Shown one piece after another: positions 1 to 13,700 of a DNA stretch of 64,000 bases. Origin of the DNA: Budorcas taxicolor. Its lineage: Eukaryota > Chordata > Mammalia > Artiodactyla > Bovidae. The position numbers and the translations under genes were made by a program. Position 1 is the stretch's first letter, and the number at the start of each line of letters is the position of its first letter. The notes under the pieces were generated by a model. The model was given only the letters and a program-made list of their open reading frames with translations. It was not told the DNA's origin and ran no database searches. The stretch covers positions 12,790,001-12,854,000 of the forward strand of contig NC_068928.1 of assembly GCF_023091745.1 (NCBI RefSeq), written 5' to 3'.

Positions 1-109
1 TGTCCTAGCATAGTATGTTTGATACATTTAACAATGCTCTAGTTAAGATATAAATGTGTTACTTTATTTCATTGTTTCGAAGGCATACTTTTTTCATATT
101 TAACATCTC

Positions 110-234
110 TATGGAGAAGGAAATGGCAACCCACTCCAGTGTTCTTGCCTGGAGAATCCCAGGGACGGGGTAGCCTGGTGGGCTGCCGTCTATGGGGTCG
201 CACAGAGTCAGACACAACTGAAGTAACTTAGCAA
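110..234 (+). repeat. Bov-tA SINE, 3' part
   Basis: Contains the typical 'ggagaaggaaatggcaaccc' block and 'ggggtcgcacagagtcagac' end. The tRNA-like head is missing. Confidence 0.9.
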
Positions 235-1261
235 ACCAGATGTGCACGCGTTCACAGAGCCTCAGGGGACGGTGTGTAGCATGGCAGGCCCTCTGCAGAG
301 GCATGGAGTCCGGTCCCCGGCAAACGCTCTTCCGTTTCCACCACCCGCGTTCAGCTCCCCCCAGAGATGCCCATAGGAGCCGATCTGTAAACAGAGGATC
401 CCCCAGTGTTGATCGTAGGCTGTGTTCACCCTCACCTCAACAGCACCTTAAGTCTAATCAGCTAACTAGGATCTGTACATTGAAACCTATAGCACATTAG
501 AAACTTGTATTTAAAAACAATTAACCGTACTGACCGAGTTTTACGTGGGAAATATGTAAATATGAAGTGTTGGGGTTTCCTTTTTTTATTTTAAGAAAAG
601 GAGACGTTCACCACTCTCACGTGCCATTTGTCCTCAGAGGGCGGCTTTACTTTTTTGGTAAAGGAACAAGCTGCTGATCTTGACAAGGAATTCACGTATA
701 ATTGTTATTACAGAGGAATTGCTATTACTCATGTTTTAAAAATATCTATTAAACATTATTAAACTTGATCGGGATGGGCCAAATAAAGTTTTATTGGAAC
801 ATTAAAAAAAAAAAATCTCTAAAATTGGGATACTTCTTTCATTTGATGACATCTTCCAGTTACAATGGTTCTTACCTAGTGGTACCTAGTGGTACATAAG
901 TTATTCCTTGAAGTTAGTGGTGTCACAGATCAGTGAAATGTGGTGATTACTGATTTCCATTGTCTGACACCCCAAAACAGCCTTAAGCTTTATATCTCTC
1001 TCATCCTCTGCAATGAATTTTGAGAACTGAATAAGTATTTCAGTGTATTTTTTTCCGTTCATGATTAGAGCAAACATTTGCTCTGTGTTAGGTATTATTC
1101 TGAGTATGTATCTGTGTGTGTGTGTGTATATGTAAAGTGAAGTCATTATATATATAGTCATATATGTATATATAGTTATTTACATGATAAGATTTACTGT
1201 GTTCTGTAGCTCTGAGGAATAACTGAAAATGTCAGGATTTTTAATGTAAGATATCAGGTTA

Positions 1262-1512
1262 TTTCACTTACTAAGTGCTTTCATTAGCCACTACAACACA
1301 CATTTTTAAATACAAGTTAATCCTCACAACCCATTCTATAAGAGATATTAAAAGTTACTACTTAATCTCATTTTACACATAAGGAAGCTGAAAATCAGAC
1401 TTCTTAAGTAACTTGCCCAGAATTGTGACATAAATTGTAAATTATAATAAAAGTGCATTTGAATTCAGGTCTGCCTGACTTCAGTGCCCTTGCTTATAAT
1501 GACTATACCATT
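1262..1512 (-). repeat. MIR SINE (antisense)
   Basis: Shows the antisense MIR pattern: 'actaagtgctttcattagcc', 'taatcctcacaaccc', 'cattttacacataaggaagc', 'aagtaacttgcccag'. Diverged, old copy. Confidence 0.75.
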
Positions 1513-1688
1513 TCTGGCTTTAAAAACTGTAATTTGGATTTTTTTTTTTTTAACTTTTTGATGGAGGTGGGAGGGAGCAAATCTGGCTTTAGGGGAGTCT
1601 ATTTCTGTCCTAGGAAATTATAAAATAATCTGTATCAGTGCTTTCATAGAAGGTAAAATAATTGATTTGTATTCTTTTACATATTAAG

Positions 1689-1769
1689 ATGGTGATGGAA
1701 TTTCCTGACAATGTGTTAAATCTTGATGGGCATCAAAATAATGGTGCACAACTGAAGCAGTTCATTCAG
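1689..1769 (+). CDS. GGNBP2: GGNBP2 coding exon, first in window
   Basis: 27 codons, MVMEFPDNV to KQFIQ, between an AG acceptor and a GTAAGT donor, phase 0 at both ends. The leading ATG is an internal Met of the full protein, not the gene's start. Confidence 0.93.
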
Positions 1770-4700
1770 GTAAGTTTTAAAAATTAATGTTTTAAATGGC
1801 GTGTGTGTGCATGAGCATGTGTGTGTATGTATGTGTGTGTGTGTTTTAAGGAGTCAGATGTGAGCAGTCATTTCATCTTACCTAGGGCTCTTTAGGTCTT
1901 AAGGTTCAGTGAGGTTGCTTTGTTTTACTATGGCTCCAGTTACATTTACATCCCTGTGATGCGAAAGATTTGGTGGTGGTGTGTTACCATTTTACATGTC
2001 CATAAGGCGTTAGTTTCACTGGTTTAATTTTAAATTTAGTTTAATTTCCTTGTTTTTAAAAGATAGGACAGACAACTTTTCTTTGAGAACTTTGTTATTT
2101 TCTATAATTGTTTTCTTCGGTTTAAAAAAAACTTTGTAGTGTGAATTTTCTGATTTTTATTTAATTCTTTTTAAATTTTTTTTTTATGGAAGTATAGTTG
2201 ATATACAGTGTCATGCTCATTTTTGCTGTACAGCAGAGTGGCTGATGATACACATGTACACATTCTTTATATTCTTTTCCTTTATGGCTTATCCCAGAAG
2301 ATTGGCTGTAGTTCCCTGTGCTGTACAGTAGGACCTTGTTGTTTATGCATTTTAAATGTAATAGTTTGTGGGACTTCCCTGGATGTCCAGTGGTTAAGAC
2401 TTTACTTTCTAATACAAAGGGTGTGGTGTGAGTTCTGTCTCTAATGAGGAGCTGAGATCCTGCATGCCTCATGGCCAAAAAACCAGAATATAAACAACAG
2501 AAGCAATATTGTAACAAATTCAATAAAGACTTTTAAAAAATGTAATAATTTGTGGCTACTAATCCCAAACTCCCAGTCCTATTTAATTTTTAGACAGTGT
2601 GATGCTTTGTAAATAAACATCTGCTGTACAGCAAAAATTAGCATGACACTGTATATCAACTATACTTCCATAAAAAAAATAAAATTTAAAAAAGAAATAA
2701 AAATCAGAAAATTCACAATACAAAGTTTTTTAACTGAGGAAAACAATTATAGTAAATATATATATGATCAGTATAAAGGAAGATAAATGGTTACTTTATT
2801 TCAAAATTGTTTCAACTTTTGGAGAAAACTGAATTAAAGGTTAATGGTAAATATGATAATATCCTTCTTGGGAGTTACCTTTCTCACCTTTATTTATTTA
2901 TTTTGGTAAACTGGATTATTGGTAAACTACACTACATTACTTGTAGTATAACTATAGCTCCAGCTAAGTCGAAGTTATTTCCTGGAGTTTTTGTCCATTT
3001 CCCTACATTCATATGCACCAGCAGTTTACTCACTCACTGCTGCTGCTGCTGCTGCTAAATCGCTTCAGTTGTGTCCAACTCTGTGCGACCCCTTAGACAG
3101 CAGCCCACCAGGCTCCTCTGTCCCTGGAATTCTCCAGGCAAGAACACTGGAGTGGGTTGCCATTTCCTTCTCCAGTGCATGAAAGTGAAAAGTAAAAGTA
3201 AAGTTGCTCAGTTGTGTCCCACTCTTTGCGACCCCCTTGCCTGCACCCTACCAGGCTCCTCCGTCCATGGGATTTTCCAGGCAAAAGTACTGGAGTGGGG
3301 TGCCATTGCCTTCTCCGACTCACTCACTGCAGGCTCCTCCATAGGTGAAATGGGCCTTGTTCTCTCCCACTGATCGGTAACTCACCTGCTCACGGCTCCA
3401 GGTTGAGAATTGCTGCCCTGCATGATCACCATCCTAACTTGACTCATGCAGCTAAACATAGTGTGTGGTTAAAGGTTGAAAAGGAGACATAGTAAAGCTA
3501 CACTGTCTTTGTTCTTTTTCCTTTTAAAGGTTTTTGTTTTAAGTGAGAGTGCTATGCCTGATACACACAGTGACTGAACACTAGGTTTCCAGATGCAGGG
3601 TTTCTTTTTGCTGCGCTGGTCACCTACTGCACAGCCCTGGCATCCCAAGCAGCGCTTGTTCATTTTAGCTGTGCTGTGCAGCATGCAGGATCTTAGTTCC
3701 CCAACTCAGGATTGAACCCGTGCCCCCTGCACTGGGAGCTCAGGGTCTTAGCTATTAGACCACCAGGGAAAGTCCGTAAGCAGCGTTTTTTATACTTGAG
3801 ATTCTAAAACTGGGCTCGGGGGAGGGCAGTATAAGGGTTGTGGAATAAACTCAGTGCAGCATGGGTAAGGCTGGCCCATCTTGCCTTCCTGACTCAGTTG
3901 CAGGTAGATGGCAGGCCCTGCCCAGGTTGTACTTACTGCACAAGGATAAGGAATCAGAAAGAGTAGTGAAAGTCATTTTATGTCTTCCTTTATGAACTCT
4001 TCTTTATTTTTCTTCCCCTTTTTTCTCAGCGACATAGTATGCTTAAGCAACAAGATCTAAGTATTGCCATGGTGGTGACATCACGTGAAGTCTTGAGCGC
4101 ACTTTCTCAGCTTGTGCCATGTGTGGGTTGTCGTCGCAGTGTGGAACGCCTCTTTTCCCAGCTTGTGGAGTCTGGAAATCCTGCCCTTGAACCCCTGACG
4201 GTGGGCCCCAAGGGAGTCCTGTCTGTAACTCGAAGCTGCATGACTGATGCAAAGAAGCTTTATACATTATTTTACGTACATGGGTGAGTATAATCAATTA
4301 GGAAACAATGGATTTGCTTAATTTTAAACTCAGTGACAGTGGGTAGCTTTTTTGTAACTTTGACTGGGGCAAAGCTTGAGTTCAGATTTAACACAAGTAA
4401 CTTCTGTGTGCCAGTGACTGTAAAGTTTCTTTTCTTGAGGGAGAGACAGGCAGTAGGCAAATACATACTTTGTCAAGAATGTTGTTATGAAGACAAACCA
4501 GTAAGAGAGAATGAGTGGGTAGAACTCACATGGAGAGTGGTCAGGGAAAGCCTCTCTAATAAAATGACATCGCATATAGGCTAGAGTAGAGTGAGGGAGT
4601 GAGCCATGTCGTTACTTGGGTGAAGCAGAGAAAGGGCAGCAGGGTAAGGGTTCAGAGATGGGAGTTTCCCCAGCATGTTTGAACAACAGTAAGGAAGCCA

Positions 4701-7700
4701 TTGTGACTGGAGGCAGATGAATGAAGGGAACAGTAATAAAAGATGAGGTCAGAGGAGCACTGAGAGGCCTAATTATGTGGTGCTATGCTGAGGGCTTTTA
4801 TCTTAACTCTGAGACGGGAAGATTGAGGAAGGTTTTGAGCAGAGGAGTATGTGGTCTACCTTGGAGTTACGCTTCCTTTTACCTCTGCGTTACGAGTAAG
4901 TGGAAGGCAGAGAAACAAGCTGTTCAGTAGTCCATGCAAGAAAGAATAGTGGCCAGTGTAGTGGCCACAGAGATAATGAGAGATGGCTGGATCCAGTAGT
5001 TGCAGTGCCTGGGCTAAGTTGCCCCGAGGCGTGTGGGATTTTAGTTCCCCAACCAGGGATGGAACCTGAGTCCCCTGCACTGAAAGGCAGATTCTTAATC
5101 ACTAGACCACCTTGGAAGTCCTAGGAGGAGCAATTTCGCAGAGCTGACTTTTGGGCATGTTAATTTGAGGTAGCAGTTGGGAGTGCAAGTAGAGTTCAGA
5201 GAGTTCTGGGCTAGGGATATAAATTTGTGTCATCAGCATATGCACACACACACACAGATACACATACACACCCACCCACCCACACACACCCCCACACACA
5301 CCCACACCCACGCACCCACCCACACCCACACCCCCACCCCCACCCACCCACCCACACACACACCCACCCACCCACACACACACCCACCTATGAGGTGAAA
5401 TGTGATCACCAAAGGGTAAGTGGTGTGAATAGGAAAAGTGAAGCTGTTTGAAGGTGGTGGTAGAGATTATGGATTTTTATTCCGCCTGAGAAAAGAAGCT
5501 TTGAAGGATTTCTGAATAGAGATAGAACAATATGATTTTTGTCTTGAAAAGATGACTCCAGCTGCTAAGTGAAACGTAGAATGTAAAGGCAGAGGGTAGA
5601 TGGCAAGGAGACCATTTGGGAGGCCAACTGTTGGAATTGACTAAGCTAGAGAGGTGAGTGGGACAAGGGTCATAACAGTGGCAGTGATGAGAAGTGATCT
5701 AATTCTGGATATATTTAAGAGTTGACAAGCTTTGCTTATTGGTTGGATTCAGGGTTTGGATGTTTAGCATTATGTATTTCTATATTTGCATAAAATTTCT
5801 GTTGAAGGCTCTTCGTCAAGGATAATTTGTTTATTTTTAGAAACTTACTAGCTGTATGAGCTAGGACTTTTAACAGTTATTTTTATTTTGGCTGTGCTGG
5901 GTCTTCGTTACTACTCGAGCTTTGCTCTGGTTGCAGAGAGTGGGGCTCTTCTCTAGTTGTGGTGCTCGGGCTCCTCGTTGCAGGGGTGTCTCTTACGAGC
6001 ACGGGCTCTGGGGCTTGTGGGCTTCTGCAGTTGCTGCTCCGAGCTCTAGAGCACGGGCTTGATAGTTGTGCTCATGGGCTGAGGGGCTCCGTGGCATGTG
6101 GGAGCCTGGCAGAACAGGGATTGAGCCCCTGTCTCCTGCACTGGCACTCAGATTCTTTACCATTGAGCTACCAGGGAATCCCCTGTTTATTTTATTTTTA
6201 ATTAACCTCTGCCTCCTCTTTTTTTTTTGGCCATACTACACAGCTTGTGGGATTTTAGATCCCTGAGCAGGGATTGAACCTGGGCTGTTAGTAGTGAGAG
6301 CTCAGAGTCCTAACCACTGGACTGCCAGGGAATTGTCAAGGATATTGTCAGTTTAGATATCTATTGTTTGGATAAGGGAGTGTGGCTGAGTGTCAGGTAG
6401 CAATAAGTCATAAAATACTGGAGTGCCAGGCACACTGCTAGATACAATGGAGATGCAGGGATGAATGAGATGGATGCAGACTAAGGGAAAGAGTATGTTG
6501 AATAGAGCAGGCCTCTTTCAACATTCTGATAGTCTGAGAATGGAATAGGAATAAAATTGTATAGACTCTTGGGTTAGAGTTCATTTGAAGAGAATTTTTC
6601 AAAGTGATATGTCTGTAATACTTTAAATATACTTCTCATTAAAGGGCGTAAAGATTTTGAAAATTCTAAAGAAAAATTAATGTTAATCAGACCTTTAATG
6701 GTTTATTTATTTTTTATTATTTATTTATTAGGTCCAAACTAAATGACATGATAGATGCTATTCCAAAAAGTAAAAAGAACAAGAGATGTCAGTTGCACTC
6801 CTTAGACACGCACAAACCAAAACCTTTGGGGTAAGTAGAATTGATTATCAAGATACTTTGTTAGTGTTAAGATTATAAATGTTGATCCTATTTGGTAAAA
6901 AGAGAAGAAACAATGCTAGTTTTATTTCATTAATTGTTTACACTGTAAAATAGAACACCATATAATTGGTCAAAATAAATATGTCTTCTAGTTCTTTTTG
7001 CATTGGGTCTGTATAGGGTCTCAGTGTAAGTCTGACTTCTAAAATTTATTTTCCCTTGTACTATATGTTTCAGAGAAGGGAGGTTGAGATCCTTGTGTAA
7101 ATTTATGTAGCCAATATTAATTTTTTCAAAGTAGTGGTATCATTCTTTAATCTATGTAATAGTTATATAAATTATTTTTCTTGTCTTTCTTGTCTTTAGG
7201 TCTCCCTAATAATTTATCAAGGATTTACCAAAAAAACCTTGAGTTAGTTAAAGCAATGTGAATTTATGTAACTAATTTGCAGTTTTCTTCTTGGTTAGGT
7301 GCTATAGTGCCCAAGGCTGCCCCCTTCTCCCAGCTCAGTGTCAAGTTTCCCTTTCAAAAGTGCTTGGGGTTGGGGGTGGGTGGTAAGGAGAAATCATAGA
7401 ATTTGAAGGGAGTTTCTAAGAAGTAACTTTTGGGGAGAATGGGATGATATAAAACTGTGCTCCTGAATTAATTTTAGAAGTTAGTTTTTTGAACATCTCA
7501 TTAGTATTGTTGACATTTTCCTCTCTGGTAAAAAGATCTGGATGACCAGGTGGTGGTATGTTAATAATCTCTTTTTCCCTCCATACTCAGGAACAAAAAA
7601 TTTTTTTTAAACTTTCATCATGAAGACTGTCAAACACATAGAAAAGTAGAGAGACTATACAAGGACTCTGTTACCCCCAAATACCTTTACCCAGACCCAG

Positions 7701-10700
7701 TTGTTATCAGGATTTGCCAAGTTTATTTCATTTGTTCGCCTTTTCCTTGGCTGAAGTATTTTAAAGCAAGTTCCAGACATCATGTTATTTTACTACTGCA
7801 TTCATCTCTAAATACAGTGACATTCTCTTTCATGACAGTGCCATTATAACACCTAACAAAAACTTAACTACAATAATCTAATACCCAGTTCATATTCACG
7901 TTTCACCGACTCTCTCTGAAAGTGTCTTCTTACACTGATTTGTTAGAATCAAGATTTACATAAGAATCACATATGATTTCTAAATGTGAGAACTCTAAGC
8001 GCAGTAAAGCTCTGTACAACCCCAAATGGTTATCTAAGGATAATTATTTCACATACCTGATTTACCAGTATCTTTAAAGAATTCCTGACTCTCTGAGTAC
8101 AGAATTTAGTCTGATTTTCATTGGACAGTAACCTTTATCTGAATAACCCGTTGACTAAAACCACAGAGTAGTCTGATACAATACAAAGGCTGCCTTCTGT
8201 TTCTTGATTATGAATGTTTGTCACTGAGGAGCTGAAAAGCAAGAGCTACCCCACATCGTAAACATCTGTGCTCATTGCTACCTTCCTACAAAGACCAGTC
8301 CTTCCACTTTTGCTCTGGATTCCACTGCTCTCTTGTTCTCCTTGACTGCTTCATTGATTATCTACTTTCATTAAATTGACATATAGCTGTATCTGCATAC
8401 CTCTGCAGACTTCACATCCAACGTCAGCTCTAGCCCCACCACATAGGAAGCCAAATGTTTTGGAAGGTTGTTTGCCGAATTATGCGATCAGTGTGAGTGG
8501 AGTTAGTTGATCTTAAGCAACACCTCCTAAGGTAGTTTCAGTTATTCCCCATGCCACGTGGATAGCTGGTCAGAGAGTACAGTGTGCTTAGCCAAGACTT
8601 CTCCTCCTCCACTTTGGATGGTCACCGCCATTCTGTGCTACTATGACTTTTTGTATTTTTCCACTGTTGTTCCCCCCTTTCATTTTCTTCAGGGGAAGGT
8701 ATAATACAGTTAATTAAGTTTTAGCCTAACCAATAGTAACAGTCCAGTTCAGTCTTTCTTAGAGTATTCTCATATTCATACAAGCAAACCCCAGTTATTG
8801 TCTGGGAGTAAGTGTGTGGTCTGAAAGAAAGGTCTAGGCCCGGGTTGTGGGCCTGTAGCTGATGAGTGATGTACCGCCGACTCTTGAACAGCACAGGGAT
8901 TAGGAGCACAGACCCTCCACACAGTGGAAAATTTGAGTGTAACTTCTAGTCGGCAACTTCATGTATTATACATGGTTCCTTCATGTCCTCATACTCAGTA
9001 ACTGCAGACTGTGCAGTGCTGTGGTACTTAACTATTGAAAGAAATCCATGTGTAAGTTGACCTGCGCAATTCAGCCTCGTGTTGTTCAGTGGTCAGCCGT
9101 ATAAGATCACCTACAGGAAAAGAAGGGTAACAGAAAGGAATGCTGAGGACTTCAGTTTAATGGTAGGAAAGAATAAGTCTAAAGAAACTTGAGAGAGTGG
9201 CCGGAGGCAGGAGGAAACCACGGGAAAAGTGTTTTGGGGGCAGGGACTTGGACAGCCGTGGTGAAGGTTGCTGAGTTATCAAGGACCTCAGAGTCCATTG
9301 GATATAGCAACACCAAGATAATTGGTGATCTTGATGAGCAGATCTGTGGTTGAATGGCTCAGAATCCAGATCAGAATGTGTAGAAAAATGCATGCATTGC
9401 AGGGTTTTAATGGACTAAGCTGTCAGTGGAAAGTATGGAAGTAGAACAAAGAAGTGAAAAGACTTCCTTTTTCAGAAAGCTTGATCTTGACAGGAAGAAG
9501 TGGTATAAAGACATTTGGTTTGGAGAGATTACCGATAACATCTTGATTTGAGTTATAGAATTTTCAAGTCGTTTTAGAATAATGGTTTCACATTCAGATG
9601 GTATAATAGTCATTCCCCAGCCCTTTTCATCAATACTGAGAATTTGAGAGTTATGTGGATCACTGAAGCATAATTAGAAAATTCGAAACTTGGAAGATGA
9701 GAGTAGAAGGATGTAACATGCAAGGCAGAGCAGGAGTTGAGGTGTTTGCTTCAAAAACAAGGACAGTTCACCCTTTCTTGAGCCCTTGTGAGATGGGACT
9801 AGGGAGCTGAATTGTATGTCTGATCTTATGTGGTGGGCAGGGGGTTGAGAAATACCTATTTAGCTGTAGAAAGTAGGTCAAGTAAAGATTCAGAAGTGTT
9901 TCCATCTCAAGCATCCCAGGTAATGAATTTCTAGGACTAGTGAGACCTGCAGAAGAACAGGCAGGAGCCAGTTGTTCAGAATCATGAAAAATCAAGAAGA
10001 CTATCATTGAATGGAAAATAGAAACACATTTCTCTTGGAATGCACATCTGCAACAAAGCAAAATGCGTGACCAGCGCCACATTGAAACCTGTGGGGGAGG
10101 GAGAGTCTGGGAAGTTTTTAGTAAGTTTTTAAAAAATTATTTGTGTAGTACTACTAATTTAGGCTGTGTAAAGTGTTCATCTTAGTATACTATCTTTATT
10201 TTCAAAAATGTAAAATTTTATTTACTATAATTAGATTAATCTGTGACTTTCCCAGCTGCTTATAAATGTGAAGGTAGATAAGAATTTTGTTGCCGTGGGC
10301 TAGCTATAAAATCACATTAAGTAGATCAACACTAATTAGCATTTTCAATTTGTGAAAAGTTGATCCGTGTATAGAAGTGAAAATATTTTATAATTTTTTC
10401 AGCCCTTTTGATTTTAACATTCCAAGTAGATATGCTCCTAAAATGCTTACTATATTAAACAGTTGCTATCTTGATAAATGTAAATGTTAAATTATTATCA
10501 AGTAAACGTAATAGTTGAGCACACGTTTTTGTGTAAAGATATGAGCTCCTGCATAAATAACATTTTAATATGGTTAAAGTAAATATGTAATTATATACAA
10601 ATTTGCAAACTTACCCTACTAATATATCTTAATGTATTAAAGAGTTCATGATCTTAATTTAGACTGTAGAGATTCTTCCTTCAGATGATCTCAGTGTCAC

Positions 10701-13700
10701 TAAGCTTTGTACTGTGCTGTACTACAGTGAAGGGAGCAGTAGCAGTGTCAGTTCAGAGAAGTTAAGTACAGATAAGAGGAGTAGTGAAGACCACAGGAAG
10801 GACAGCAAGTGTAGGATCATTTTCCATTATGGACCTTTCCAGGGAACAGCCAGGTAAAATCAAGCACTCCTTTACTCCGCTTTTTAAAATGTTTTTCCAT
10901 TATATATTCTTCCACCTCACTAAGATTTGTTTCTTTCTGCAGAGGTTGTTGGATGGACGTATGGGAACTCATGTCCCAAGAATGCAGGGATGAAGTAGTT
11001 TTAATTGACTCTAGTTGTCTTTTAGAAACACTAGAAACCTATCTGCGAAAACACAGGTAAGTCCAAAGGTCATGATGATGTAGTGGGAAGATGCTTTAGG
11101 GGTCGGTCACCTTCTTCCTGTAATGGTACTCTAGCCTTCTGGTTAATACCTGACGCCAGGCGGAGCTTAGTGGCAGGGCAGGAAGTTCCTTTATGGCGTG
11201 ATGTTGGCCTTCTTGTGTTTTACCTGTTGGTTCCAGGCCAGCCTTTCAAGGAACACAGAGTAGCTGTGCATCGAGTAAAGTGTACTTAATCACTGTGGAA
11301 ATTCTTGTATTCCTTGTTTTTGATGGAAGTGTTTCATGGTGTCATTTTCAAAACTAAAATTAAAATAGCAGCTTTTACTTAGTAATATTTTCAATTATTT
11401 TTTCTTTGTCAAGAGCTAAAAATGGAGTTGGAAATCATGTGCTTCATGTATTATAGGAGTAACTTCAGATTTTTCTTTTTAGAATACTACTTTACAAAGA
11501 ATTTTCCAAGTGTCATTAACATTTGCGAATTCGTAGGGAGGGAGAGTGCAGTAGAAAGGAAACTGGTAAAGGAGTCATCTAGAGGTGGTGTTCTTGGGGG
11601 GAGTTGCACTCTTCCAATAAAAATTTGTCACATGTTGGGTTTGTGGTTATGTGTTCTTTGACTTTGGGACAGATATACACAATTACTTTGGGGACGCTTC
11701 TAGAAAACATACATAAATTATAAAAACTGGCATTATCAAGGTTGTGTTCTTATGGCAATGAGCTAATGACTTAATCTGCATACTAAGTTTATTAACTATT
11801 TTTCTTTTTTCAATTACAAGCTTGTTTTTTGCCTTTTTGGTTGATTGTACCCAAAAGAATAGAGAATGTCAGTTATTTGGAGTTTGGGAAGTAAACGTAA
11901 AACATATGAGTGTATAGGTCCGTCATAGATACCTTTCTTTTTCAATATGAATTGATCCTTATATTCAGTATGAATTGGCCCAAAAGAGCTTTTTTGGGTG
12001 ATAAATTACTAGTTATTAGAGCTAACATTTTGGAATTTCCTGTATTGGTTGTAGATATTTCCTGTGTTTGGGGGGCAGTATTTTATAGGAAAGGTGGAGT
12101 CCGTTTTATAAATATTTTTAAGGATGCAGGGGAAGAAGTATGATTAGAAGCAGTTAAGGAAGATTGCAGTGAATCTAGGTCCTACTGATTATAGCTTTGT
12201 ACAGATTACTTTTCTGTGCTTCCGTGTTTTTCTTTTTTAAGACAAAATAATAGTAGTAGTCCTATAGAACTTATAAGACTAAACTTGTTAGGATTGATGA
12301 TACATAATAAGACTTAGAACAGTATCTGGCACGTGGTAAGCACACCAGGGAATATGTGTCTGCCAGATTTGCAAGTCCTTGTTATTCCTGTGTATCGAGT
12401 TCTTATTTTAGGTACAGTTTTGAGTTTTTGAGGTACAGTCAGTTGAAAATGATTTTTAAAGGTCTGAATAGTGGATGTTCTTGGCACATCTATTTTATTT
12501 AATAGATTTTTCTGAGCAGTGTATAATAAAGATTTTATAACACTTTTTAGCCAGTTAAGTGTTATAATAGTGCATTATTAGAAATTAGGTGTTAGAAACT
12601 CTGAAACCTCTGTCTTAAGAAACTTTTTTTTTTTTAATTTGTGTGCAAGGTTACTTTTGAAAACAGGAAAAATCACTTTCATTCTTACAGCTTCCGTATA
12701 AAATTTTAAATGACTGTTTGCTTATGTTTATGTTACTTAACGATCATGTACAGTCAAACATATTAAACTGACGATTTAAAGCAGTAAGATATGGGGAAAA
12801 TATTTCAAGTTTTATTATTGGTACTATATGATATTTAACCATTTATTTACTAAAAAAATGTAGACTTACCATTTATAGCGTCAAAATGTGGAAGTAATTT
12901 TATTTCTGTGTCTAAGACCATTTCTCCCACCAAGGGGAAGACTTTTTAAAACTTGTGATTAAAAAATACATAACATGTGTTTACCCTCTTAACAGTTTTT
13001 AAGTGTATAGTACGGTGCTGTTAACTGTTTACTAGCTGTTGTGCACTGGATCTCTAGAACTTTTTCATCTTGCATGACTGAAGCTAAACCCACCCATTGA
13101 ATAAAAGCTCATTTCCCCCTCCCTGCACCTCCTGCCAGCCACCGTTCTGTTTTCTGTTTGAGTTCAGTTACTTCATGTAACTCATATAGGTGGAATCATG
13201 CCATATTTGTCTTTTGTGTTTAGCTTATTTCACTTAGCATAATGTCCTCAGGGTTTACCCATGTTTTAACATATGACAGAATTATCTCTTTTTAAGGATG
13301 AATAATGTCCCATTGTATGTATACACTGTGTCCCTCTATCAAGGGACATTTAGGTTGTTCCCACATCTTGGCTTTTGTGAATAACGCTGTAGTGAACATG
13401 GATGTGTGCCAAAAGCTCTTTGAGATTCCCTTTTTAATACTTTTGTATGTGTTTCCAGAATTGGGATTGCTGGATTATATGGTAATTGTATTCTTAATTT
13501 TTTAAGGAAATGCTATACTATTTGCCATGCTGGCAGCCATTTTATAATCTTGTCAACAGTGTGCAAGGAAGGGTTCCAATTTCTCCAGATCCTTGCCAAC
13601 ACTTGCTATTTTCTAATTAAAAAAAAAATATATATATATATATAAAAATATATTTGGTTGTGCTGGGTCTTAGTGGATGCACTTGGGATCTTCAGTCTTC

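Larger units (their letters stand above)
1..1688 (+). other. GGNBP2 intron, left part
   Basis: AT-rich intron sequence with a partial Bov-tA, a MIR and small TG/TA repeats (1105-1176). I see no further exon; the missing 5' coding exons are not here. Confidence 0.7.
2102..2752. repeat. Inverted repeat with ~130-bp arms around an L1 tail
   Basis: Left arm 2102-2236, right arm 2621-2752. The right arm, read in reverse complement, matches the left nearly base for base, including ~60 bp outside the L1 3' end (e.g. 'tgaattttctgatttttatt'). The spacer holds antisense L1 and a CHR SINE. Confidence 0.85.

Noticed and set aside
5241..5389. Regularly spaced repeat resembling a CRISPR array
   Set aside because: A simple C/A microsatellite with no unique spacers, in a mammalian intron.
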